From contig JAFGXK010000001.1 of NCBI GenBank assembly GCA_016936695.1, forward strand, positions 1 through 18,998: a stretch of 18,998 nucleotides of DNA. Direction: 5' to 3'. Origin of the DNA: Bacteroidales bacterium. GTDB lineage: Bacteria > Bacteroidota > Bacteroidia > Bacteroidales > VadinHA17. Numbering within the stretch: position 1 is the stretch's first letter; the number at the start of each line of letters is the position of its first letter. Under the pieces are notes generated by a model. That model ran no database searches. It was given only the letters and a program-made list of their open reading frames with translations, and had not been told where the DNA came from. The position numbers and the translations under genes were made by a program. Shown piece after piece: positions 7,170 through 14,233 of this stretch.

Positions 7170-7680
7170 CGCAATTGCGGCAGAAATCATCGCTTATATC
7201 ATGCAAAAAGGAGCATGCATTGCAGAATATGATCTCATCCTTCGACTTGTCATATTTCTCGAATGAGTGCAGCCGGCCATGAAACCGGACCTTTTCTCCC
7301 TCGCGGTAATAATCGTGCAAGGTAGCGTCGTTCTCTGATTTTATTTCGTGAATACGGTTTTTCTCATCTGAGATCATTACCACATATTCCAGTTTCCCCC
7401 TGACCCGCCTTATCTTTTTCCCGGTCACCACACCGTCCCAGGTAAGAGCGGGTTTGACCGACCGGGCAGAATAAAATCCTATAAGAGCAAACATCCCCCC
7501 TATTGCAAGCCCAATGTACAAAGCCTCAGGATTATCCATGTCATCGCTGAAATGTCCGTAAAGGAAAAATCCTGCAATGGCTGCCAATGCCAGCACAAAG
7601 GAAAACTGCAGCCTGTAGTTTGAAGTGTTTTTCAGGTATCTGTCGAAAGCAGGATCATTTATCTTTTCTGAATAAGCCAT
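7150..7680 (-). CDS. Small membrane protein with C-terminal zinc ribbon
   Basis: A 176-aa protein. The N-terminus is soluble for about 25 residues, then there are two membrane segments (LQFSFVLALAAIAGFFLYG and ALYIGLAIGGMFALIGFYSA). A strand-rich domain follows (DGVVTGKKIRRVRGKLEYVVM, then YYREGEKVRFHGRL), recalling DUF3592-like or OB-like folds. It ends with two CxxC pairs, FCNACS and FCRNCGCP, spaced as in a zinc ribbon. Start is ATG at 7680. It converges on the LemA operon with only 13 nt between stops. Function unknown; the ribbon probably binds zinc and may mediate protein or nucleic-acid contacts. Confidence 0.8.
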   Translation of the reverse strand: MAYSEKINDPAFDRYLKNTSNYRLQFSFVLALAAIAGFFLYGHFSDDMDNPEALYIGLAIGGMFALIGFYSARSVKPALTWDGVVTGKKIRRVRGKLEYVVMISDEKNRIHEIKSENDATLHDYYREGEKVRFHGRLHSFEKYDKSKDEIIFCNACSFLHDISDDFCRNCGCPLLK

Positions 7681-8058
7681 CAGACGCGTAATTATGTACC
7701 GAATATATAATGCTTTTCCGGTATATTAAAGACAGGGGCCATGTAATTCTCTTATGGGATGCAGCAGAAAAATCCCTGGCTCATATCCCGCCAGAGAATT
7801 TAGCTCATGCCTGCTTCAACAAAGATCCGAAGAAACAATGAAGTTGAATCAATCAGAATGGCTTGTTCTAATTAATCCTCCAAAACTAAAAATATCGTTA
7901 GATTTTACGTTCATGGAACAAAAGCTGACATTCGTCAACAATAATCATGCTTTCGTCAATATCACCTATTTGGCATAAAACCATAGAACCCTGTTTAATG
8001 TTTTTAGCTTAAATTTATATACATATGTTAATCAGTACTCACTTAAAATTTAGAATTT
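7681..8058. other. Intergenic stretch upstream of the fasciclin gene
   Basis: These 378 nt lie between two divergent genes and should contain both promoters. A frame at 7754-7978 is open for 74 codons but has no protein-like pattern. The only structure I see is the inverted repeat at 7745-7800. No TAnnTTTG element was found in front of the FAS1 gene. Confidence 0.5.
7745..7800. repeat. Inverted repeat with 24-nt spacer
   Basis: AATTCTCT at 7745-7752 and GGGAT at 7756-7760 pair with ATCCC at 7785-7789 and AGAGAATT at 7793-7800, giving 13 of 16 matched positions. The spacer contains a second ATCCC that could compete for GGGAT. It lies about 65-120 nt upstream of the minus-strand zinc-ribbon gene and about 260 nt before the FAS1 gene, so it could be an operator, an RNA hairpin or a small mobile-element relic. 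Confidence 0.4.
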
Positions 8059-8676
8059 ATGAAAAGAAAAATCTTTGGTAAAGCGGGCAGCGCATCAATC
8101 ATTATGATTCTGGCAGCTGCGTTTTTATTTACGTTTACTTCCTGTGAAAAAGCAGAATTTGCACCAATGGGTGGACCTGACAGCGCAAAAATGAAGAATC
8201 CTGCAGCTGCACCGGTAAAAAGTGAAAAATCAATTGCAGCAATTGCTATTGACGCCGGTTTCAGTGAGCTCGTCGAAGCCCTTGTTTATGTAGACGCTAA
8301 TGTTGAACCAAGTCCCGGACTTGTTAACCTGTTCCTGAACGGAAAGGATCAGTTTACAGTGTTTGCTCCGACAAATGCGGCTTTTGAAAACCTTTATTTA
8401 ATACTTGGAATCACCGACATTACAGATCTCCCGGCTCCTCTCGTGCTTAATGTACTCTTGTATCATGTAACGGAGGGCCGTCGTGCAGCAAACAGTGTTG
8501 TTCCCAAAGTAGGAACAAGAACTATCGAGACTCTTCTTGGAACAACATTCAAGGTAGATAAGACAGCCAAGATATGGGCCGTTGGCAATACTGCCAAAAT
8601 AGTATCTCCCAACATATCGGCCTCGAATGGTATCATTCACGTGATTGATGCTGTGATATTGCCGATTGTACCTTAA
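8059..8676 (+). CDS. Fasciclin (FAS1) domain lipoprotein
   Basis: A 205-aa protein. A lipoprotein signal peptide ends in FTFTSC, so Cys29 should be lipidated and the protein tethered outside the inner membrane, possibly on the outer membrane. A flexible, Ala/Pro/Lys-rich linker follows. A single FAS1 domain spans about residues 58-205: SIAAIAIDAGFSELVEAL, the H1 motif FTVFAPTNAAF, the H2-like LLYHVTEGR, VGTRTIETLLG, and the end block NGIIHVIDAVILP. FAS1 domains mediate adhesion or matrix binding, but the ligand cannot be told. It is transcribed alone; a good intrinsic terminator lies at 8746-8776. Confidence 0.93.
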   Translation: MKRKIFGKAGSASIIMILAAAFLFTFTSCEKAEFAPMGGPDSAKMKNPAAAPVKSEKSIAAIAIDAGFSELVEALVYVDANVEPSPGLVNLFLNGKDQFTVFAPTNAAFENLYLILGITDITDLPAPLVLNVLLYHVTEGRRAANSVVPKVGTRTIETLLGTTFKVDKTAKIWAVGNTAKIVSPNISASNGIIHVIDAVILPIVP

Positions 8677-8745
8677 TTGCCTTTGCTTTCTGTACGGTTT
8701 GGGAAAAGCTTGCCAATAAGATTTTCAAAAAAACCTGATTTCCGG

Positions 8746-8776
8746 AAGGTCTTGCATCTCAAATGCAGGACCTTTT
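8746..8776 (+). terminator. Intrinsic terminator of the FAS1 gene
   Basis: AAGGTCTTGCAT (8746-8757) pairs with ATGCAGGACCTT (8763-8774) over all 12 positions, with a single G-T wobble, around the loop CTCAA. TTCATTT follows, a modest T-tract. It lies 70 nt after the stop. Confidence 0.7.
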
Positions 8777-8958
8777 CATTTATCGCGATTAGCATGGACG
8801 CCCCTCAGTTACAAGTTCCTGATCCCTTCATCCTGATCCAGCCACATTCCTCAATTCTAATTCAGCGATCTGATAATTAAGAACCTGGATTAACAATTGC
8901 CTTAAAAAAGCACTAAAGAATAAATTATCTAATATTGAAGCCTCAAAAACAAAAAATC

Positions 8959-9081
8959 ATGACAGATCAAATAAGGCAGATTGGAGACAGGATAAGGGAA
9001 CTCCACGATATTTCGGGGAATACAACAGGAGATCCGGCACTGAAGCTTTCTTCTGGAATGAAAATGCAATCAAACAAATAG
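8959..9081 (+). pseudogene. Possible remnant of an XRE/cupin-type regulator
   Basis: From an ATG at 8959 the frame reads MTDQIRQIGDRIRELHDISG and stops at codon 41. This opening closely resembles the first helix of small XRE (Cro/C1 helix-turn-helix) regulators with a cupin domain, which typically begin with a line such as MTEQIxQIGxRIxxLRE. The second helix and recognition helix cannot be seen in this or the next frames, and no cupin domain follows. I read it as a decayed 5' fragment. A genuine 40-aa peptide cannot be excluded. Confidence 0.4.
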
Positions 9082-9219
9082 TATTGCCAGCTAAATAATT
9101 TGTTGGAAGTATGCTTATCGATTTGTCAGGATTGCATACCTTGTAATGGACTTTAGAAGACTAATGCCTGGCGTAACCGGAATGAAAAATAAGCTGCCTG
9201 AATATTGATTTTATCATCA

Positions 9220-11010
9220 ATGGATACAAATATTATTTTAGTATTAGCAGTGCTTTCCCTGACTGTGGTATTATTGATAATCGACGTGGTCAGAATTGAC
9301 ATTGTTGCGATAGGTTGTATGCTTGCGTTAGGTTGGACTGGTATTTTAAATCTGCAGGAGATGTTTTCGGGTTTTTCCAGCAATGCAGTAATAGCTATGC
9401 TGAGCGTGATGATATTGGGACGAGGTATTGCCCGCACGGGAATAATGGATGAATTTTCAAAATTTATTATCCGCAGATCTGGTACCCGCAAACGAAATTT
9501 AATTGGTTTACTATCATTATCAACAGGTTTACTATCGGGTTTAATTCAAAACATTGGGGCAGCTGCACTTTTTCTGCCCGGAATCGTTCAGGTTTCACGT
9601 CGTACAAAGATTCCCTTATCATCGCTTATTATGCCCATCGGGTTTGCTGCCATACTGGGAGGGACCCTTACCATGGTTGGTTCGGGTCCGCTCATCCTGG
9701 TAAACGATCTGTTAAGAAATGAAGGGCATGATGCCTACAACTTATTTAGCGTAACCCCGGTTGGAATTGTGCTTCTGTTGTCGGGTATAGGTTATTTTTT
9801 GCTGTTCGGCAATAAAGTTTTACCCAGGAAGAAAGTTGGGGAAACAGGAAAAACGGAGCAGGAAAAACTTGTGGAGAAGCTTCATTTACCTCACAACATC
9901 AGATTGCTGGTTGTAACCCGTGAAAGCTCACTGGCTGGAAAAACAACAGAAGAGGCAGGCCTATGGAATACATACCATGTAAACCTGTTAGGGATAGGAA
10001 AGGGGGATAATGTGGTGTACGCACCCTGGCGTGAAAACAAATTTGAGGATGGGCAGACCATTGCCGTTTTGGGTTCTGCGGAGAACCTGGAGAGGTTTTC
10101 AAAAGACTTTCAGCTCCGGGACATCTCTTCATCACGCTATTTCTCTGAAGATTTTAATCCCAATATATCGGGGTTTGGTGAGGTTTTCATACCGCCGGGG
10201 TCAGATCTTGTTGGGAAATGTCTGAGAGAATATTCTTTCAGAAAACGCTATGCGGTTGAGCCGGTAATACTATTCAATAAAGGAGAAAGAGTTGAAGGAG
10301 ACTTTTCCGATGTGAAAATCCGCTCCGGTGATACTTTGATTGTTTTCGGCAGATGGGACAAAATAAAGGATGTAAAAGAAAGTGCTGACTTTGTTGTATT
10401 AACGGGATTCAATATTGATAAAAAAGATAAATCAAAGACATGGCAGTCAATAGGTTGTTTTGTATTTGCCATAATACTGGCCATGGTCGGCTTTCCTATT
10501 TCCATGGCTTTTCTGACAGGAGCTCTTTGCATGGTTCTTACCCGTGTGCTCAATATCGGAGAAGCCTATGAGGCGATTGAATGGAAAGTCGTATTTCTGC
10601 TGGCGGGATTGATTCCACTGGGCGTGGCCATGCAAAAAACCGGTGCTGCCATGTTCCTTGCCGAGTCCATCATGAGTGTAGTTATTGATTTACACCCTGT
10701 TTTCTTCGTACTTATGGTTGGGATGCTGTCAACCATTTTTTCACTGTTTATGTCCAACGTGGGGGCAATTGTAGTATTGGCCCCGCTGGTAATGGGTATG
10801 GCAGGAATTGCCGGAATTGACGCCAGGCCGCTTGTGTTGATGGCAGCCGTCTGTGCAGCAAATTCTTTTATTTTACCAACACACCAGGTGAATGCTTTCC
10901 TGATGTCATCGGGGGGATATCGAAATGCTGACTATATTAAGGCAGGGAGTGGGATGACAATCCTTTTTCTTACAATTACAGTATTTCTGTTCTATTTTTT
11001 TATAATCTGA
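9220..11010 (+). CDS. SLC13-family permease with two RCK_C (TrkA-C) domains
   Basis: A 596-aa membrane transporter from the ATG at 9220; the frame is open to a TTG at 9205, but MDTNIILVLAVLSL is the more natural start. The N-terminal half has several membrane segments, with IGAAALFLPGIV and GGTLTMVGSGPLILVNDLL typical of the ion transporter/DASS superfamily. The middle, about residues 225-395, is soluble and holds two RCK_C-like domains (LLVVTRESSLAGKTTEEAGL, and VFIPPGSDLVGKCLREYSF with SGDTLIVFGRWD). The C-terminal half is again membrane-spanning, with FSLFMSNVGAIVVLAPL and ANSFILPTHQVNAFLMSSGGY. Members with this layout include sulfate or sulfur-oxyanion permeases. Being first in a sulfur operon, this one probably moves sulfate, sulfite or thiosulfate; the direction is unproven. 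Confidence 0.87.
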   Translation: MDTNIILVLAVLSLTVVLLIIDVVRIDIVAIGCMLALGWTGILNLQEMFSGFSSNAVIAMLSVMILGRGIARTGIMDEFSKFIIRRSGTRKRNLIGLLSLSTGLLSGLIQNIGAAALFLPGIVQVSRRTKIPLSSLIMPIGFAAILGGTLTMVGSGPLILVNDLLRNEGHDAYNLFSVTPVGIVLLLSGIGYFLLFGNKVLPRKKVGETGKTEQEKLVEKLHLPHNIRLLVVTRESSLAGKTTEEAGLWNTYHVNLLGIGKGDNVVYAPWRENKFEDGQTIAVLGSAENLERFSKDFQLRDISSSRYFSEDFNPNISGFGEVFIPPGSDLVGKCLREYSFRKRYAVEPVILFNKGERVEGDFSDVKIRSGDTLIVFGRWDKIKDVKESADFVVLTGFNIDKKDKSKTWQSIGCFVFAIILAMVGFPISMAFLTGALCMVLTRVLNIGEAYEAIEWKVVFLLAGLIPLGVAMQKTGAAMFLAESIMSVVIDLHPVFFVLMVGMLSTIFSLFMSNVGAIVVLAPLVMGMAGIAGIDARPLVLMAAVCAANSFILPTHQVNAFLMSSGGYRNADYIKAGSGMTILFLTITVFLFYFFII

Positions 11011-11045
11011 TCAAACGAAGTCAAATTAACTAAAAACCCTTCCCT

Positions 11046-12494
11046 ATGCTTATAAAACATTTCTTTATCAACAAGATTGCGCACAGTTCTTACATCCTGG
11101 CAGGATCAGATGTATGTGCCGTTATTGATCCTCAACGCGACATTGATATTTACATACATGAGGCGCGTGCCCTTGGCGTAGAAATCACCCATATACTGCA
11201 AACCCACCTGCATGCCGACTTTGTTTCGGGGCATATGGATCTTGCGGAAAAAACAGGTGCCAGAATCTACGTTGCAAAGTCTGCCAAATGCACCTTCGAT
11301 CATACTGCGTTAAGCGAGGGTGATACCATTGAAATAGAAGATATTTTAATTAAAGTTCTTGAGACACCAGGACACACTCCTGAACATCTTTGCTATGTGG
11401 TTATTGATAAATCGCGCGGAGAAGATCCTGCTTGTGCCTTTGTGGGTGACACCCTTTTTGTCGGCGATGTAGGACGCCCCGACCTTTTCCCCGATATGGC
11501 CGGGGAACTTGCCGATAAATTATATCACAGCCTGCACGATAAGATTTTAAAACTGCCCGACTTTTGCGAAGTACTTCCGGCGCACGGAGCCGGTTCGCTC
11601 TGCGGACGCGCCATGGGTGCCAAATGGAGCTCTACCATCGGCTATGAAAGAAAATACAATGCTTCACTGCAGATTAAAGACAAGGCTGAATTCATTAAGT
11701 CGCTCACTGAAGATATGCCCCCGGCCCCTGACCATTTTAGCCGCTGCAGCGACATAAACCGTAAGGGACCTGCCCTGATCTCACAGTTGCCGCCCATGAA
11801 AGAGCTTAACCCGGAAGCATTCCTGGAGATGGTTGATAAAGCCAGCATTGCCGTTGTTGACACCCGCAGCTATCTTGCCTTTGGCAGCCAGCATATTCCG
11901 GGATCATGGAGTCTGGACTTCAGAGGTAACCTGCCCACTTTTGCCGGTTGGGTGCTGCCTGTTGACAAAGATCTGCTGGTGGTTTCAGACAGTTTTGAAG
12001 AAGCACAGAAGGCTAATGACTGGCTCAGGCGCGTTGGACAGGATCGGATTGTAGGTTATCTGGATGGCGGCATGGCGGCATGGAGTGTGAACGGATACAG
12101 GACCAGTCATATTACACAGATCTCAGCCGAAGACCTGCACGATATGGTTATTGGCTCATCCAGATTTGTTTTGCTCGATGTAAGAGCACCGCAGGAATAT
12201 GAAGACGGTCATATTGAGGGAGCCGTTAACATACCTGTAGCCGATTTGCGTGAAAGCCATACAGCACTCAACAGGAAGGATGACATTATTCTGATTTGCA
12301 GCTCAGGTAACCGTAGCAGCCTGGGAGCAAGTATTCTCAGTCAGAACGGATTCAATAAATTGTCCAATGTTGCGGGAGGAATGTCCGGATACAGCGCTGC
12401 AGGATATGCAAAGCGTTGCACTGTTTGCCTGAATCCTCACGGTTCAAGGTTTTATTCAAAGGTTGAAGAAGTAAAAGCCCATTTTAAACCTTAA
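11046..12494 (+). CDS. Persulfide dioxygenase-like MBL protein fused to two rhodanese domains
   Basis: A 482-aa protein. Residues 1 to about 240 form a metallo-beta-lactamase domain of the ETHE1/persulfide dioxygenase type: THLHADFVSGH (His54, His56, Asp58), ETPGHTPEHL (His110), FVGDTLFVGDVGRPDL (Asp135) and LPAHGAGSLCG (His180). His54, His110 and Asp135 match the single-iron ligands of ETHE1. The last His of the usual HxHxDH motif is Phe59. A first rhodanese domain (about 258-352, VVDTRSYLAFGSQHIPGS) has VSDSFEEA where the catalytic Cys loop should be and is probably inactive. A second (about 360-455, LLDVRAPQEYEDGHIEGAVN) has the intact loop CSSGNRS with Cys418. Likely role: oxidation of persulfide to sulfite, coupled with sulfane-sulfur transfer. 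It starts 35 nt after the SLC13 gene and ends 3 nt before the YeeE/YedE gene. Confidence 0.93.
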   Translation: MLIKHFFINKIAHSSYILAGSDVCAVIDPQRDIDIYIHEARALGVEITHILQTHLHADFVSGHMDLAEKTGARIYVAKSAKCTFDHTALSEGDTIEIEDILIKVLETPGHTPEHLCYVVIDKSRGEDPACAFVGDTLFVGDVGRPDLFPDMAGELADKLYHSLHDKILKLPDFCEVLPAHGAGSLCGRAMGAKWSSTIGYERKYNASLQIKDKAEFIKSLTEDMPPAPDHFSRCSDINRKGPALISQLPPMKELNPEAFLEMVDKASIAVVDTRSYLAFGSQHIPGSWSLDFRGNLPTFAGWVLPVDKDLLVVSDSFEEAQKANDWLRRVGQDRIVGYLDGGMAAWSVNGYRTSHITQISAEDLHDMVIGSSRFVLLDVRAPQEYEDGHIEGAVNIPVADLRESHTALNRKDDIILICSSGNRSSLGASILSQNGFNKLSNVAGGMSGYSAAGYAKRCTVCLNPHGSRFYSKVEEVKAHFKP

Positions 12495-12497
12495 AAT

Positions 12498-13031
12498 ATG
12501 GAAATAATAGTTGATGCTTTAACAGATGTTAACTGGTCTCCCTATGTAGTTGGGACAGGAATAGGGATTTTGAGCTGGCTGAGTTTTTTAATCTCAGGCA
12601 AACCCCTTGCCACTTCTACCACATTTGCCCGTACCGGGGGGATGATTGAAAAACTGATTAAAGGGGAAAAAGCCAAACCAAGGCTTTACTATAAAAAGAT
12701 TAAACTCCATATAAACTGGCAGTGGATGCTGGTTTTAGGTGTTGTCATAGGATCATTCCTGTCGGCTATTATCTCAGGCGATTTCCAGACCGGTATATGG
12801 GTGCCATCACTCTGGGCTTCAGCATTTGGTGACAGCGCTTTGCTACGTGTACTTGTTGCACTGGCAGGTGGAATCATTCTCGGTTTTGGTGCCCGTTTTG
12901 CCGGTGGATGCACCAGCGGACATGGAATCAGCGGCACCCTGCAACTCGCCGTTTCCAGCTGGATTTCGGCCGTCTTCTTTTTTATCGGAGGCATAATTAC
13001 TGCCCATATTCTTTATCTGATTGCTGCATAA
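12498..13031 (+). CDS. YeeE/YedE (TsuA-like) family protein, first half
   Basis: A 177-aa membrane protein with about four segments. It carries the family motifs GKPLATSTTFARTGG (residues 34-48) and FGARFAGGCTSGHGISG (130-146), where Cys138 is equivalent to a sulfur-relaying Cys in the thiosulfate transporter TsuA. It is about half the length of one-piece YeeE/YedE proteins; the other half appears to be the next gene, 15 nt downstream. Likely role: passage of thiosulfate or a related sulfur species across the inner membrane. Co-transcription with the upstream MBL-rhodanese gene is almost certain (3-nt gap). Confidence 0.9.
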   Translation: MEIIVDALTDVNWSPYVVGTGIGILSWLSFLISGKPLATSTTFARTGGMIEKLIKGEKAKPRLYYKKIKLHINWQWMLVLGVVIGSFLSAIISGDFQTGIWVPSLWASAFGDSALLRVLVALAGGIILGFGARFAGGCTSGHGISGTLQLAVSSWISAVFFFIGGIITAHILYLIAA

Positions 13032-13046
13032 TTAAAATGATCCTGT

Positions 13047-13643
13047 ATGAAACCAAAAAATAAAGTTTCAGTAACTGCACAAGACACAAAAGCGTCAGAT
13101 AAAGCAGAAGATAAAAGACCATTATTCTATGGTTTGGGATTTGGGATCGTGTTTGGCTTCCTGCTTCACAAAGGTGGGGTTACTAAATACGATGTGATTG
13201 TTGGTCAATTGCTTCTTAACGATTTTACTGTGTTGAAAATAATGCTTTCGGCAGTAGTTACCGGCATGATAGGAATTTATTTCATGAAATCGCTTGGATG
13301 GATTAAACTCTCACTTAAAGATGGATCGGTGGGGATGAATGTGATAGGCGGTCTTATTTTTGGCGTTGGATTCGCTGTGCTTGGCTATTGCCCCGGGACC
13401 ATTGCCGGTGCCATTGGCAACGGATACCTGGATGCCATTACAGGCGGACTGGCCGGCATTCTTTTTGGCACCTGGATTTTTGCAGTAATGTATCCCGGGC
13501 TAAAAGATACTATTCTGAAAAAGGGCTATTTTGGGGACATTACTTTACCGCGCCTGCTTAAGGTAAACGACTGGGTAGTGGTAGTACCTGTGGCTGTGTT
13601 GATTGTATTGTTACTGGTATGGATTGAAATGGCCGGTTTCTGA
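13047..13643 (+). CDS. YeeE/YedE-family protein, second half (DUF6691-like)
   Basis: A 198-aa membrane protein with a hydrophilic N-terminal tail of about 25 residues and then four or five membrane segments. Diagnostic stretches are LLHKGGVTKYDVIVGQLLL and GGLIFGVGFAVLGYCPGT, with Cys115 in the GYCPGT motif of YeeE/YedE proteins, followed by GAIGNGYLDA. It pairs with the preceding half-size protein to make a complete two-Cys transporter of the TsuA type. It is the last gene of the sulfur operon; no convincing terminator follows. Confidence 0.9.
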   Translation: MKPKNKVSVTAQDTKASDKAEDKRPLFYGLGFGIVFGFLLHKGGVTKYDVIVGQLLLNDFTVLKIMLSAVVTGMIGIYFMKSLGWIKLSLKDGSVGMNVIGGLIFGVGFAVLGYCPGTIAGAIGNGYLDAITGGLAGILFGTWIFAVMYPGLKDTILKKGYFGDITLPRLLKVNDWVVVVPVAVLIVLLLVWIEMAGF

Positions 13644-13805
13644 ATTTATCACGAATACTACAATCACAACTACAATTGATTTTCGAATTCTCAAATTAAG
13701 ATTGTACTCCTGATCAGAATGATAAAGGTCATTTTTAAGATGTTTTAACCAGGTTATTCCTCATAAACACTTAAATAATAACTACATTAGCCGAAATTTT
13801 CCGGA

Positions 13806-14168
13806 TTGAGGAAAGCGATTAAAATAAAAGCTTCTCTGATCATACTCAGCTGGTTGCTGATTATGGCTCACAACATGATTCCCCATAATCATCAGGAAAG
13901 CAATCTATGCCTGTTGAACGGGCATTCACATACAGGGGTTCTCCTGAATGATGAATATCACAGCCAGGGTGATGATCATGAAGCCTGCCGGATATCCTCA
14001 ATTCTCTATCATCAGATCACCCAGGATAACCTGTTTATTGAATCCTCTTCAGATAATTATTCATTCCCCGAATCGCGGGAAGAACTAATCACTGCCAATA
14101 ATAATCATTCCCTTTGCAGCAAAATTTGCTGCGGTTCCGTCTCTCTCAGGGCACCTCCTGCCGCTTAA
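13806..14168 (+). CDS. Small His/Cys-rich exported protein at the head of the metal efflux operon
   Basis: A 120-aa protein starting at TTG 13806, the only start that keeps the N-terminal hydrophobic segment (IKASLIILSWLLIMAHNM). The rest is rich in His (nine, for example HNMIPHNHQ, GHSHTG and DDHEAC) and Cys (five, with a KICCG pair near the end), which suits binding of a transition metal in the periplasm. I know of similar leader proteins with an HNMIPHxH motif before RND metal efflux genes in Bacteroidota, but no function has been shown that I can name. It ends about 65 nt before the adaptor gene. It may act as a metal chaperone or sensor. Confidence 0.7.
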   Translation: MRKAIKIKASLIILSWLLIMAHNMIPHNHQESNLCLLNGHSHTGVLLNDEYHSQGDDHEACRISSILYHQITQDNLFIESSSDNYSFPESREELITANNNHSLCSKICCGSVSLRAPPAA

Positions 14169-14233
14169 GCCGGCATCTTACTTATTTCCTTTATTATCTT
14201 ATTGAATAACAATTATTTAACATTGTGTTTTCA

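Larger units (their letters stand above)
8677..9219. other. Gene-poor stretch between FAS1 gene and sulfur operon
   Basis: This stretch of about 540 nt holds the FAS1 terminator (8746-8776) and a short frame resembling the start of an XRE-type regulator (8959-9081). An open frame at 8677-8880 runs through the terminator and is not believable. The promoter of the sulfur operon should lie in the last 130 nt, but I cannot point to a clear element. Confidence 0.55.

Noticed and set aside
7754..7978. Open frame of 74 codons upstream of the FAS1 gene
   Set aside because: It overlaps the inverted repeat at 7745-7800, has no ribosome site and no protein-like pattern; it looks like chance in an A/T-rich gap.
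8677..8880. Open frame directly after the FAS1 stop
   Set aside because: It starts with TTG touching the previous stop and reads through the intrinsic terminator hairpin at 8746-8776.
13711..13738. Possible terminator after the sulfur operon (AATGA/TCATT followed by T residues)
   Set aside because: The stem is only five A/T-rich pairs, too weak to call.
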